64,000 nucleotides of DNA from positions 248,001 through 312,000 of the forward strand of contig NZ_JAJPWV010000002.1 in NCBI RefSeq assembly GCF_021215455.1, given 5' to 3'. The notes beneath the pieces were generated by a model. It had not been told where the DNA came from, did no database searches, and was given only the letters and a program-made list of their open reading frames with translations. Positions 43,568 through 52,818 of this stretch are shown one piece after another; positions within the stretch are counted from its first letter, which is position 1, and each line of letters begins with the position of its first letter. Both the position numbers and the translations under genes were made by a program. Source of the stretch: Mucilaginibacter roseus (lineage in GTDB: Bacteria > Bacteroidota > Bacteroidia > Sphingobacteriales > Sphingobacteriaceae).

Positions 43568-44065
43568 TTATTCAACCCCGAGGTATTCTTTTGCAATCAG
43601 TTCAAAAAGCCTGTCGTTGTCAATGGCTTCGTCAAAACATTCTACAAGCAATTGCTTTATCTCGTTGTTACCCAGCTTAGCTGCCAACAGGTTAAGCATA
43701 CGGCTGGCGCTGATGTTAATTTGCTCCAGCATTTGTATGTAGAGCATAATATCAGTGTCCGTTTCCATTGCATTGTCCTGAGGCTCATCCAGGCAAAAAT
43801 TATCTTTAATGATGGCCTTTATCGCGTTGCAATTAGAATCAGATGGTTGCTCGTTTATTAAGGCATATATCACATCCATCCGCTTTACCTGGTTATGCAG
43901 GTCGCCGGCAAATTCTTCCAGGCCCAGTTTCAACGCGCCGAAAGATGCCAGACCTATCAGATAAGGCATTTTCTCTAATAAATAACCTTTACTGAAATAC
44001 AACCTGTTTAAGTTATGTGTAAACAGTTTATCGGATTGATTGCTGGTAATGTTTTGCGACGGCAT
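43568..44065 (-). CDS. DUF892/YciF-like ferritin-fold protein with degenerate metal site
   Basis: A 165-residue, all-helical protein. FSKGYLLEKMPYLIGLASFGALKLGLEEF then DLHNQVKRMDVI (read in parts) follows the DUF892 pattern (AEKQLLKALPKMA...HxEETxxQxxRL). Later ICNAIKAIIKDN-like and YIQMLEQINISASRMLNLLAAKLG match the second helix pair. The usual Glu/His metal ligands are mostly replaced (SKG for AEK, DLH for HxEE), so an iron-binding role is doubtful. The assignment is by pattern only. Confidence 0.5.
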   Translation of the reverse strand: MPSQNITSNQSDKLFTHNLNRLYFSKGYLLEKMPYLIGLASFGALKLGLEEFAGDLHNQVKRMDVIYALINEQPSDSNCNAIKAIIKDNFCLDEPQDNAMETDTDIMLYIQMLEQINISASRMLNLLAAKLGNNEIKQLLVECFDEAIDNDRLFELIAKEYLGVE

Positions 44066-44247
44066 GGTATTTCAGGAGCGATGTAACAGGTATTGTACTT
44101 ACAGTAAAAATAATACTTATAAAAGTAAAGCAGCGTTTTTTAATACACATACCGGCTTTTTTAGCCTATAAGCTAACTTATTAAGCTATTAATAAATTAA
44201 ATAAACTATTGCAGTTCAAATTAAACAAAGGCATTACACTTACACCG

Positions 44248-44255
44248 TATTTTTG
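44248..44255 (+). promoter_or_regulatory. Candidate -7 box of the Smr-domain gene
   Basis: TATTTTTG, 16 nt before the ATG at 44271. No TTG at the expected -33 distance. Confidence 0.3.
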
Positions 44256-44270
44256 GCTTAGCTTTGCACC

Positions 44271-45224
44271 ATGAAACACAAGTTAGGCGATTTTGTAAGG
44301 TTTATTGATGAAAAACTGGAAGGCTATGTTACCCGCATAATTGATGAGCAGATGATTGGCGTTACGGGCGATGACGGCTTTGAAATACCGGTTATGGCCA
44401 GCAAAGTTACTGCTGTTTACGGGCACATGGACGATGCAAGGGAAGCCGAAACTAAAGCACCGGCCATTACGCCTATACCCGCAGGCGAATTTATAGCGCG
44501 TGGCGTATACCTGGCGGCAGTACCTGATACCCGGGCGAGTTCTGTGGTTCATTTCCAGCTTATCAATACCACCTCGTTCCAACTGTTGGTTTCAATTCAT
44601 GGCGAGCATGATAAAAAGTTCAAGGGTGAATTTGCCGGCATTGTTCAACCCAAAACAAGCACACAGGTTCACTCCGCTCAATTGGCCGACCTGCAGGTAT
44701 GGCCCAAGCTAACCGTAAATATCATCTACCACACCACACAAAACGTGCAACCGCCTTCGCCGCTTACTTACAGCGAGAAATTTAAGGCTAAGGATTTTGC
44801 CGGCGCTAAGCAAAAGTTACCTTTAACCGGCTTGCAGGGCTGGCTTTTCAGGCTTGATGAAGATGAACTGGTTATTGATGCCGGTAAATTAAAGGAGAGT
44901 TTTTTCAAAACTGCCGAAGAAAAAGCAGAAGTGGTTGGCAAACCTGAAAATGAAGTAGACCTGCATATTGAAAAACTACGTGATGATTATCACTTTTTAA
45001 GCAGTGCCGAGATATTGAAAATACAGCTCGATCATTTCAACAAAAAGTTGGATGCCGCCATTGTGCACCAACTGCACGAGATTGTGTTTATACACGGTGC
45101 CGGGAATGGCATTTTAAGGCATGAACTGCATAAAGCGCTTGGCCGCAACAACAAGGTGCAAACATTTATGGATGCCCGTAAGGAAAAATTTGGCTACGGC
45201 GCTACTAAAGCGGTTTTAAAGTAA
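44271..45224 (+). CDS. DUF2027/Smr domain protein
   Basis: A 317-residue protein. The N-terminal 60 residues (LGDFVRFIDEKLEGYVTRI) form a small beta-barrel-like domain, a DUF2027 middle region (about 75-220) follows, and residues about 230-317 are an Smr domain with VDLHIEKL and the IHGAGNGILRHEL motif (HGxGxGxL). Smr domains are nucleic-acid nickases related to MutS2; stand-alone forms may act in recombination control or RNA quality control. The gene is convergent with a histidine kinase, 2 nt apart. Confidence 0.88.
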   Translation: MKHKLGDFVRFIDEKLEGYVTRIIDEQMIGVTGDDGFEIPVMASKVTAVYGHMDDAREAETKAPAITPIPAGEFIARGVYLAAVPDTRASSVVHFQLINTTSFQLLVSIHGEHDKKFKGEFAGIVQPKTSTQVHSAQLADLQVWPKLTVNIIYHTTQNVQPPSPLTYSEKFKAKDFAGAKQKLPLTGLQGWLFRLDEDELVIDAGKLKESFFKTAEEKAEVVGKPENEVDLHIEKLRDDYHFLSSAEILKIQLDHFNKKLDAAIVHQLHEIVFIHGAGNGILRHELHKALGRNNKVQTFMDARKEKFGYGATKAVLK

Positions 45225-45226
45225 GG

Positions 45227-46558
45227 CTAACCGTTTGTAACGGCTTTCAACTCGTTTTTTACAAAGTTGTCGCCGTTATAAACTTTAAGGCCGATACAGA
45301 ACGTAGTGCCCTTACCAGGCTCGCTGCTGAACCATATTTTGCCGCCCTGCAATTCAGTAAACTCTTTACATAATAACAGGCCAAGGCCTACGCCCTTTTC
45401 GTTACCGGTACCATATGTTGATTTTGCACGCAATGAAAACATATCTTCCTGCTGATCGGGCGGGATGCCGATGCCTGTATCAATTATACTGATACAGCAC
45501 TCCGTGTCGTTATAGTCAGACTTCACGAGGATTGTGTCGCCGCAGTTACTGAACTTGATGGCATTGTTTATCAGGTTACGAACAATAAGCTGCAACATGT
45601 CCGGATCGGCAACAACAGGCGCTTTGTCTTCAAGCTTGCTTATAAGCGTTATACCTTTACGCTGTGCCTCATTTTTTTGCAGCTGCAGCGTGGTTTGCAA
45701 CGCGTCGCTTACATTTACCGTGGCCAAATTTACATTTACGCCTTCCATTTGCGATTTAGTCCACGTAAGCAGGTTCGACAGCATTTTCTGCGTATTTTGG
45801 GTAGCGTTCAGTAAATCCTTTTTAATTGACATTCGCTCGCTCTCTTCAAGCTTAAACTCCGACAATATTTCGAGGTAGTTTTGTATGGAGCTTAGCGGCG
45901 CCCGTAAATCATGCGCTAAAATGGCGTACAGCTTATTTTTAGTTATGTTTGATTGTTCCAGTTCATCGGCCTTATGCTCCACGCGCAGGCGCTCAAAATC
46001 GTAACTACGCCGTATGTATGTGGTAACAACCGAAATAATAACCGCTACTACCAGGTACGAATACATAAAATCAAAGTAACGGCTCTCCCTATCCGGATAG
46101 GTTGATGGTACAGAACTGGCGTCAACATATTCTAAGCCCATCAGGCTGAGTACTATGGCAATGTTTACCGCAATCCAAAACCAATACTGCTTTTTAGGTA
46201 CTACCGATATATTGATGAAGCATCCCAACAAAAAGATAAGCACCGTGGGTCCACGCGTGCCCGAGTTGTCAAAAAAATTGGCAACCAGCAAACAGTTGCT
46301 GAGGATGTTGTATAAAATGATGCTGAGATTAAACCGCCGCGCAATCCTCGACAAATAATATGATACTGCAACCAGCACCATGCCTCCGGCCATAAGGGCA
46401 GCCAGTTGAGGCATATCAATATACAAGTTTGAGAATATGTTAAGGAAAAGCGCGATAACCGTTACTACGCATACTGTATGGAATATGCGCTGCTCCAGAA
46501 TAAATTCCGCAGGCTCGCCGATTAATTTTTTAATTAAACCAGGCAATGTATTCGGCAT
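45227..46558 (-). CDS. Membrane sensor histidine kinase
   Basis: A 443-residue kinase, started at the ATG at 46558. Five or six membrane helices occupy residues about 25-185. The DHp domain carries the phospho-acceptor His216 (LAHDLRAPLSSIQNYLEIL), and the HATPase domain has N-box RNLINNAIKFSN, G1 IIDTGIGIPP and G2 GVGLGLLLCKEF. There is no periplasmic sensor domain, so it probably senses a membrane or intracellular cue. No response regulator gene is adjacent (orphan kinase). Confidence 0.92.
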   Translation of the reverse strand: MPNTLPGLIKKLIGEPAEFILEQRIFHTVCVVTVIALFLNIFSNLYIDMPQLAALMAGGMVLVAVSYYLSRIARRFNLSIILYNILSNCLLVANFFDNSGTRGPTVLIFLLGCFINISVVPKKQYWFWIAVNIAIVLSLMGLEYVDASSVPSTYPDRESRYFDFMYSYLVVAVIISVVTTYIRRSYDFERLRVEHKADELEQSNITKNKLYAILAHDLRAPLSSIQNYLEILSEFKLEESERMSIKKDLLNATQNTQKMLSNLLTWTKSQMEGVNVNLATVNVSDALQTTLQLQKNEAQRKGITLISKLEDKAPVVADPDMLQLIVRNLINNAIKFSNCGDTILVKSDYNDTECCISIIDTGIGIPPDQQEDMFSLRAKSTYGTGNEKGVGLGLLLCKEFTELQGGKIWFSSEPGKGTTFCIGLKVYNGDNFVKNELKAVTNG

Positions 46559-46692
46559 GTGCAGCAATAGTAACAGCAGTTGATTAGGGATGCTTACGTG
46601 AAGGTAATCGGCTTTTACTAATCATCCGTAAAAAATAATACATTTTAATTAATGGGTATATAATTTTACGTATCGTTAATTATAGTTGCCGA

Positions 46693-47391
46693 TTACTTAC
46701 AACGGCTAACCGGATGCAGTTTAGCCAAATACTGTCCATACTCATCCTCAAAAATTACCTCTCCCTGCCAGCCCTCTTCACGGGCTATGGTAAGCATGGT
46801 TTTTTCGTCGATATACAGCCAGCTAAACCAGTCTGAACGTTCGCCTTTGTAAGCATATTGATACGACACTTGCCCGTAATAATCTCCTTCAGGCAAACCA
46901 TCCGGATACAGGTATGCCACGTCAGACGAATCAAACAACAACTGTCCGCCGGGCAACAGCAGCGTTTTGGCGTGCCTTAAAAAACGGCGCAGGCCGTCCA
47001 GGTCTCCGGCTATGCCAATGCCGTTCATTAGCATAAGTAAAGTATCATACTGCCTGGCGTTATAAGCGAATATATCCGTCTGTAAAACATCAGCTACTCC
47101 CCTTGCCTGCATAACCTCTGTAGCAAAGGTAGATATATCCAGTGCGGTTACAGCGGTATCCCACTGCTGCAGCACCAGGCTATGGCTGCCTGCGCCGGCG
47201 CCAACATCAAGCACGCTGCCGTTACAGTGGTTAAGGGCGCACCATTCCAGGTCGGGCATATCGTCCTCATCTCTAAAGTAGGTGCGTACAGGCATTTCTT
47301 CGCGCGGGCCGTAACGGTTATATATCCATAGCTTGCTTACCTTGTCGCCATGGTAATAATTATAAATTGCCTGTCCTAAAATATCGCTCAT
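46693..47391 (-). CDS. Class I SAM-dependent methyltransferase
   Basis: A 232-residue protein with the SAM-binding motif GSVLDVGAGAGSHSLVLQ (about 57-74), motif II VTALDIS, then DTLLMLMNGIGIAG (motif IV region) and LLPGGQLLFDSSD (motif VI). Substrate unknown. The ATG at 47391 is chosen over a TTG four codons earlier. It is divergent from the DUF92 gene with only 38 nt between the start codons, so the two promoters overlap. Confidence 0.88.
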   Translation of the reverse strand: MSDILGQAIYNYYHGDKVSKLWIYNRYGPREEMPVRTYFRDEDDMPDLEWCALNHCNGSVLDVGAGAGSHSLVLQQWDTAVTALDISTFATEVMQARGVADVLQTDIFAYNARQYDTLLMLMNGIGIAGDLDGLRRFLRHAKTLLLPGGQLLFDSSDVAYLYPDGLPEGDYYGQVSYQYAYKGERSDWFSWLYIDEKTMLTIAREEGWQGEVIFEDEYGQYLAKLHPVSRCK

Positions 47392-47414
47392 ATGCAGCTG
47401 CAAAGTAAATAATT

Positions 47415-47422
47415 TATATTTG
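47415..47422 (+). promoter_or_regulatory. Candidate -7 box of the DUF92 gene
   Basis: TATATTTG ending 8 nt before the ATG at 47430, in the 38-nt gap to the divergent methyltransferase gene. A very short leader is implied. Confidence 0.3.
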
Positions 47423-47429
47423 ACGCTGC

Positions 47430-48134
47430 ATGACCTCTACCACCATTAGCTATATTTTACTTTCACTGTTGCTTGCTGCAGGTATGCTGTTTTCGGTAAA
47501 ACGGCATAAGCTAACACGCTGGGCAGCCTTTACCGGCGCCTTTACAGCGCTGTTACTTTATATGGCCACCGGCTTTGCCGGCGTGCTTATGATGACGGCT
47601 TTCTTTATTATCGGCACAGCGGCTACATCGCACAAAAAGCACCTGAAGCAAGGTATTGATAGCGATAGCGCGCCGCGTGATACCTGGCAGGTACTTGCAA
47701 ACAGCGGTACAGCGGCCATACTTTCTATTACGGCACTACTGTTCCCGGCGTATAAAAACGAAATGCTGCTGATGATCGCCGGAGCCCTCGCTACTGCTGC
47801 AGCTGATACCGCATCAAGCGAACTCGGTATTATTTACGGACGCAATTTTTACAACATTATTAGCTGGAAGAGAGATACGCGCGGACTTGACGGCGTAATA
47901 AGCCTGGAAGGTACACTGCTTGGATTAGCAGGCAGCTTCTTAATAGCTCTTATTTATGGATTATTCGCAGGCTTAGGCTGGGCGGTTGTAGCCATATCGC
48001 TGGCAGGTGCAGCAGGTAATTTAGCCGACTCGCTGCTGGGCGCAGTGCTGGAGCGCAGGCAACTGATAGATAACAATATGGTGAATTTTTTGGCAACGCT
48101 TACCGGCGCTGTAACTGCCGCCATAATTGCATAA
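47430..48134 (+). CDS. DUF92 family membrane protein (VTE6/TMEM19-like)
   Basis: A 234-residue inner-membrane protein with about six helices. LTRWAAFTGAFTALLLY and GFAGVLMMTAFFIIGTAATSHKK (in parts), then AADTASSELGIIYG and SLEGTLLGLAGSFLI, are typical of DUF92, which includes the plant phytyl-phosphate kinase VTE6. A role in isoprenoid-alcohol or lipid phosphorylation is thus possible. It ends at a strong terminator shared with the cold-shock gene. Confidence 0.9.
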   Translation: MTSTTISYILLSLLLAAGMLFSVKRHKLTRWAAFTGAFTALLLYMATGFAGVLMMTAFFIIGTAATSHKKHLKQGIDSDSAPRDTWQVLANSGTAAILSITALLFPAYKNEMLLMIAGALATAAADTASSELGIIYGRNFYNIISWKRDTRGLDGVISLEGTLLGLAGSFLIALIYGLFAGLGWAVVAISLAGAAGNLADSLLGAVLERRQLIDNNMVNFLATLTGAVTAAIIA

Positions 48135-48138
48135 AAAA

Positions 48139-48165
48139 AGCACCGGTGAAAAACCGGTGCTTTTT
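48139..48165. terminator. Bidirectional terminator between DUF92 and cold-shock genes
   Basis: Arms AAAGCACCGGT and ACCGGTGCTTT around a 5-nt loop, with A runs on one side and T runs on the other, so it can stop transcription from both directions. Confidence 0.85.
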
Positions 48166-48188
48166 ACGATCAATAAAATGATATATGA

Positions 48189-48383
48189 TTATATAACTTT
48201 TACTTTTACCGCATTTAAGCCTTTACGGCCGTTTTCAACCTCAAACTCTACTTTGTCGTTCTCCTGTATCTCATCGATAAGGCCGGTTGAGTGTACAAAA
48301 ATGTCTTGCTCGCCACTGTCAGGCACGATAAAGCCAAAACCTTTTGTAACGTTGAAAAATTTAACTGTTCCTTGTTTTTGCAT
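48189..48383 (-). CDS. Cold-shock domain protein
   Basis: A 64-residue single OB-fold nucleic-acid chaperone. RNP1 is KGFGFIV (residues about 13-19) and RNP2 is DIFVHST (about 27-33). Length and sequence are typical of the CspA family. It probably binds single-stranded RNA to prevent structure at low temperature or in stationary phase. The short 5' leader shows no clear cold-shock box. Confidence 0.94.
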   Translation of the reverse strand: MQKQGTVKFFNVTKGFGFIVPDSGEQDIFVHSTGLIDEIQENDKVEFEVENGRKGLNAVKVKVI

Positions 48384-48469
48384 TGTATTGTTTATTATAA
48401 AGTGTGCAATGTAGGTATAATAATCGGCAAAGCCGCAATATATTTACCTGCAATGCCTTGTATTGACAA

Positions 48470-49612
48470 TCAAGCTACTATTGAGAGATTATTGTTGATG
48501 GTATCTTCCGAATCTTTAACGATTAGTTTTATCTTCTGATCTAACTCATCCACTACCAGCTGCATCATTTCCATGTACTCCTCAATACCCATTTTATCCT
48601 GCTCCAGCTTCATAACATGCAACAGGCCCAGCAATGATGCTACCGGGCGACGCAGTTCATGCGATTGGATGATGGCTATACGGGTAAGTGCTTCGTTCTG
48701 CACCCTGATCTGTTCTTCCTGGAGTTTGCTTTGCGTAATGTCAACCGCGTTTATGGCCACGCCTACCACCTCTTTTATAATATTGCGGATGGGTACTATT
48801 TTTACTTCTCGCCATCCTTCATGCTGTGTATCCCGCCAAACCAACAACTCCTTTTTGATGGAACGACCGCCAAACGCCTGGTTAACCAACTGCCTTAATT
48901 CAATAGCGGTATACTGATCTACGTACTCAAAAAGGTCAGCACCGACTACGGGCATCTTGTTTAAAACGGCAAACATGGCAGAAACTGTTGCCTTATTCAT
49001 GGCCATAATGCGCATACCCCGGTCAACCAGCACATGCTGATCGCTGCTGCTATCAAATATGGCTTTTAGCTTAAGCTCCGAATCGGTAACGTCCATACTG
49101 TTTTGCATGGAGTTTTTATGATGTAATTCCAGCTCTCTTAAACTGGAGTCGAGTTGCATCAGGTTCATAGCCTGCCGGGCCAGCATCCTGAGCGTATTTT
49201 TCTCTTCAATATCCAGTTCACGCGGCTCAAAGCCTACTACACATAAACTGCCTACCGCATAGCCATCATCGGTTATTAGCGGGCAACCTGCGTAAAAGCG
49301 CGCGTTAGGATCGCCGCAAACCAGCGGGTTTGATGAGTAGCGCACGTCAAGCTTCATATCGGGCACTACAACTACGTCGCGTTTTTTTATGGTATGGTTG
49401 CAAAAAGCTATTTGCCTGGGCGTGCTTTCTATATCAACACCTTTACGCGCTTTAAACCATTGGGTATCTTTACCTAAAAGTGTTATCAAAGCTACGGGGG
49501 CATTACATAGCCGGGCGGTTAATTCAGCTATTCCGGCTAAATCGCGGCTTGTTGATGCATTAAGAGAGGTAAACCTGGTTACGGCTTTAAGGCGGTTGTA
49601 TTCATCATTCAT
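48470..49612 (-). CDS. GAF-PAS protein with a DHp-like helix pair but no kinase domain
   Basis: A 380-residue cytosolic sensor. Residues about 15-160 are a GAF domain (LCNAPVALITLLGKDTQWFKA, partly quoted); 185-305 a PAS domain (FDSSSDQHVLVDRGMRIMAMN); and 310-375 resemble a histidine kinase dimerisation domain with IQSHELRRPVASLLGLLHVM. The frame then stops with no HATPase domain. The H-box is SHELRRP, so phosphorylation by another kinase is possible. It is 87 nt downstream of lysA on the same strand, with a hairpin between. Confidence 0.85.
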   Translation of the reverse strand: MNDEYNRLKAVTRFTSLNASTSRDLAGIAELTARLCNAPVALITLLGKDTQWFKARKGVDIESTPRQIAFCNHTIKKRDVVVVPDMKLDVRYSSNPLVCGDPNARFYAGCPLITDDGYAVGSLCVVGFEPRELDIEEKNTLRMLARQAMNLMQLDSSLRELELHHKNSMQNSMDVTDSELKLKAIFDSSSDQHVLVDRGMRIMAMNKATVSAMFAVLNKMPVVGADLFEYVDQYTAIELRQLVNQAFGGRSIKKELLVWRDTQHEGWREVKIVPIRNIIKEVVGVAINAVDITQSKLQEEQIRVQNEALTRIAIIQSHELRRPVASLLGLLHVMKLEQDKMGIEEYMEMMQLVVDELDQKIKLIVKDSEDTINNNLSIVA

Positions 49613-49624
49613 TGTGATACGGAA

Positions 49625-49660
49625 ACATAAAACGGCGTATACACTTACGCCGTTTTATGT
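49625..49660 (-). terminator. Perfect 15-bp hairpin after lysA
   Basis: ACATAAAACGGCGTA pairs with TACGCCGTTTTATGT around a 6-nt loop. The T-rich lower stem on the minus strand suits a terminator of lysA, although the run is interrupted. Confidence 0.6.
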
Positions 49661-49698
49661 TCAGAACACCTTATACCGAAGTTTGTTTTTGGAAATAA

Positions 49699-50862
49699 TT
49701 ATTCGCCCGAATAAACGCTTTGTATCGGCGTGCGCAGGTTATAGCCCGATGCCATCACCTGCCCGTAAGCTCCGGCCGTACGCACCGCGATAATATCTCC
49801 GCGGTATGATTGCGGCAGCTCCACATCCTTACGGAAACAGTCAGTGCTTTCGCATATCGGACCAACAACGTCATATTTCACCGCGTCGGTAACGTTCTCC
49901 GGCGTGCGGCTCAAATTATCTATCTGGTGGTATGCCTGGTACAGCATAGGCCTGATCAGTTCCGTCATACCGGCATCAAGCACCAAAAAATTTTTACGCT
50001 GGCCATTTTTTACATATAACACTCTCGATATCAATGCCGACGATTGCGCCACCAATACGCGGCCAAGCTCAAAATGCACCTCTTGCCCCGGCTTAACATT
50101 TAAAAAGTCTTTAAAAACTTTAAAATAGCTATCAAAATCGGCGATGTTGTTTTGGTCCGGGCTGTGATAATTTACGCCCAGGCCTCCACCGGCATTAAGT
50201 ATCTTGATGGTAAAGCCACGGTCCTCAAACCAGGTTTGAATTTCGTTGATACGTACGCACAGGCTCCTGAACACCTCCATATCGGTAATTTGCGAGCCAA
50301 CGTGAAAGTGTATACCTACAAACTCCAGGCTGGCGCTGCTGCGCAGCTTCTCGGCTACATCATTCAATTGCCAGGTGTTGATTCCGAATTTATTTTCATC
50401 AAGCCCCGTAGTAATATAGTGGTGGGTATGCGCATCTACATTCGGATTTATACGGATAGCTACGCGGGCTTTTTTGTTACGTGCTGCAGCCAAGTCATTA
50501 ATTACTTCCAGCTCCTGAACCGACTCCACGTTAAAGCAGAAAATGTCGGCATCTAAAGCGGCAATTATTTCTTTGTCTGATTTACCTACGCCGGCAAACA
50601 CCACTTTGTCTTTACTGAAACCATACTTCAGGGCGGCTAACACCTCGTTTCCGCTCACGCAATCGGCACCAAAGCCGTAGGACTGAATGGCTTTGAGTAC
50701 CTGCTCATCAAAATTAGCCTTCATGGCGTAGTGCACATGAAAGCCGTATTTACCTGCCGCCTCACTGCAGGCAGCCAATGTGCGGCGCAGCAGGTCGAGG
50801 TCGTAGTAATAAAAAGGCGTTTCCAAACCCTGGAAACGATCTATAACATTATCGTTAAACAT
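49699..50862 (-). CDS. lysA: Diaminopimelate decarboxylase
   Basis: A 387-residue PLP enzyme making L-lysine from meso-diaminopimelate. VHYAMKANFDEQVLKAI holds the PLP-binding Lys (about 48), FVGIHFHVGSQI (about 175) and LNAGGGLGVNYH bind the cofactor phosphate, and GPICESTDCFRKD contributes the substrate-site Cys. It follows lysC by 50 nt in the same direction, so the first and last lysine-pathway steps are paired. Its own candidate -7 box lies just upstream. Confidence 0.95.
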   Translation of the reverse strand: MFNDNVIDRFQGLETPFYYYDLDLLRRTLAACSEAAGKYGFHVHYAMKANFDEQVLKAIQSYGFGADCVSGNEVLAALKYGFSKDKVVFAGVGKSDKEIIAALDADIFCFNVESVQELEVINDLAAARNKKARVAIRINPNVDAHTHHYITTGLDENKFGINTWQLNDVAEKLRSSASLEFVGIHFHVGSQITDMEVFRSLCVRINEIQTWFEDRGFTIKILNAGGGLGVNYHSPDQNNIADFDSYFKVFKDFLNVKPGQEVHFELGRVLVAQSSALISRVLYVKNGQRKNFLVLDAGMTELIRPMLYQAYHQIDNLSRTPENVTDAVKYDVVGPICESTDCFRKDVELPQSYRGDIIAVRTAGAYGQVMASGYNLRTPIQSVYSGE

Positions 50863-50869
50863 TTTATAG

Positions 50870-50877
50870 CAAACTTA
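50870..50877 (-). promoter_or_regulatory. Candidate -7 box of lysA
   Basis: TAAGTTTG, 8 nt before the ATG at 50862, in the 50-nt gap to lysC. TTTG elements lie 16 nt upstream. It could allow lysA expression independent of lysC. Confidence 0.3.
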
Positions 50878-50912
50878 AATGCCTGCGTACAGGCAAAATG
50901 CAACAAATGCCG

Positions 50913-52223
50913 TTAAAATAAACGGCTGTGTAAACTACGCAGCGCTTCGGTTTTTTCCTCAGTTTTTACCAGTAATGACAAGTTATGCTCACTGCCTCCG
51001 TAAGAAATCATGCGTAACGGAATATGTTTTACAGCTTCCAGCACGCGCGCGGCATAACCGTGCTTATCGGTACCAAAATCGCCAACTACGCAAATAATAG
51101 TCTGTTTAGTTTCTATTTCCACACTACCGAAGGTGTTTAATTCAGCCTCTATCTGGCTGAGGTAAGTGGTATCGTCAATAGTTAATGATACGGCCACTTC
51201 CGATGTGGTGATCATATCGATAGAGGTTTTATAACGCTCAAACACTTCAAAAACACGCCTTAAAAAGCCATAAGCCAGCAGCATACGGCTTGATTGTATG
51301 CGAATGGCCGTTATATCATCCTTGGCGGCGATTGATTTAATGCGGTTCTTTTCGCTTTCATTAGTGATGAGCGTGCCCTGAGCCTGCGGATCCATGGTAT
51401 TGAGCAGGCGTACCGGTATTTTGTAACGCTGCGCCGGGAAAACGCTCTGCGGGTGTAATATTTTAGCGCCGAAGTAAGCCAGCTCGGCTGCTTCATCAAA
51501 TGATAGCTGGGCAATTGGCTGCGTGCCTTTTACAATACGCGGGTCGTTATTGTGCATACCGTCAATGTCCGTCCATATCTGTACTTCCTCGCTGCGTATA
51601 CCCGCCCCTATTAATGATGCGGTATAATCACTGCCCCCGCGGCGCAGGTTATCAATTTCGCCAAAGCTGTTGCGGCAAATATAGCCCTGCGTAATAAACA
51701 GGTTGTTTTCCGGATGTTTTTCAAGCAACGGGGTAAGGTGCGAGGTGATGTAATCAACCACAGGCTCATTATCCTCGTCAATCTTCATAAAATCAAGCGC
51801 AGGTAACAGTACCGACGGCACCCCGATCTCTTTAAGATAAACATGGTATAATGTGGTCGACAATAGTTCGCCCTGCGCCAGTATTATCTTCTCTTCAATT
51901 GGCGTGAACAAATCGTTAGCCAAGCCGCCAAGCAGGTTAAAATGATAGTCGATCACTTCCTTACCTTGCGCACGGTATTCCTCGTCAGCAAGAAGCTCCT
52001 GAATAAAAATTTCGTACTTACCCTTTAATGCAGCAATTAATGAGGCCGCCTTGGGCTTATCGCCTGCAAGGTATGCCTGTCCTATTTCAACCAAACTGTT
52101 TGTTGTGCCCGACACTGCCGAAAGCACCACGATCTGACGTTGAGAAGCATCAATAATATCCAGCAGCTTTTTCATCCTTTCAGGACTGCCTACCGATGTT
52201 CCTCCAAATTTTAAAACTTTCAT
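50913..52223 (-). CDS. lysC: Aspartate kinase (monofunctional)
   Basis: A 436-residue enzyme phosphorylating aspartate to start lysine, threonine and methionine synthesis. KFGGTSVGSPERM (about 4-16) binds ATP, RGGSDYTASLIGAGI (about 207) binds aspartate, and WTDIDGMHNNDPRIV follows. Residues about 300-436 hold two ACT regulatory domains. There is no fused homoserine dehydrogenase. It is followed by lysA. I see no lysine riboswitch upstream. Confidence 0.94.
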   Translation of the reverse strand: MKVLKFGGTSVGSPERMKKLLDIIDASQRQIVVLSAVSGTTNSLVEIGQAYLAGDKPKAASLIAALKGKYEIFIQELLADEEYRAQGKEVIDYHFNLLGGLANDLFTPIEEKIILAQGELLSTTLYHVYLKEIGVPSVLLPALDFMKIDEDNEPVVDYITSHLTPLLEKHPENNLFITQGYICRNSFGEIDNLRRGGSDYTASLIGAGIRSEEVQIWTDIDGMHNNDPRIVKGTQPIAQLSFDEAAELAYFGAKILHPQSVFPAQRYKIPVRLLNTMDPQAQGTLITNESEKNRIKSIAAKDDITAIRIQSSRMLLAYGFLRRVFEVFERYKTSIDMITTSEVAVSLTIDDTTYLSQIEAELNTFGSVEIETKQTIICVVGDFGTDKHGYAARVLEAVKHIPLRMISYGGSEHNLSLLVKTEEKTEALRSLHSRLF

Positions 52224-52818
52224 CTTTACAATAATTACTTAATTGAAAAATTGATCTTGCTGCATCAATTTTAGCGGCGCTAAAAATAGGATTTTTAAGC
52301 ACTTATCGGTGAGTTATTGTGAAGAAAAAGCATCTAAAAAACTTACGCTATGCCGAATTGCATCAAAATGTCGTCCTTTAATTTATACATATTGTATTCG
52401 TGTTAACAAAATGTGCCCGTTAAATTTAACATTATAATGATAATCAGGAAAAAAGTGTATAGAAAAGTGTAAACAACATTTTCATAACACGTATACTTTT
52501 CAAATATCCATTGCATACAAAGTTTAAAAAACGGTACGAAAAAGCTGTTTTCCAATAAATCACTTTAAAATTTCATCTCACAAGAAAATGGGCTCACAAT
52601 AACCGCAGACCTTTTTCGTAAAAAATTTTTGGATTGATTATCAGTTAATTAAATTAACAACATAACAATTTGATAACATTAGCACAAAGTTTGTTCGTAA
52701 CGTATTGTAATGATACACCAATATCTTACGTAACCTAAATATAAAACTGAGGAGTTTTGTGATTATTAACGCTTAACAGCAATCATGTTGAAGGGCAGTG
52801 TTTTATTATCTACATTTT
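52224..52818. other. 595-nt AT-rich intergenic region upstream of lysC and a small zinc-ribbon gene
   Basis: This is the longest gene-free part of the window. I found no recognisable riboswitch, promoter with both boxes, tRNA or ORF. AT-rich blocks (52430-52700) could hold promoters for the divergent genes, or a small RNA, but I cannot support one. Confidence 0.4.

Noticed and set aside
44066..44160. Small minus-strand ORF starting near 44141 (MCIKKRCF...)
   Set aside because: It reads into another frame of the DUF892-like gene, has no promoter or conserved features, and looks like chance.
52224..52330. Possible lysine riboswitch upstream of lysC
   Set aside because: No conserved lysine-riboswitch core or stable multi-branched fold is visible, and the class is rare in Bacteroidota.
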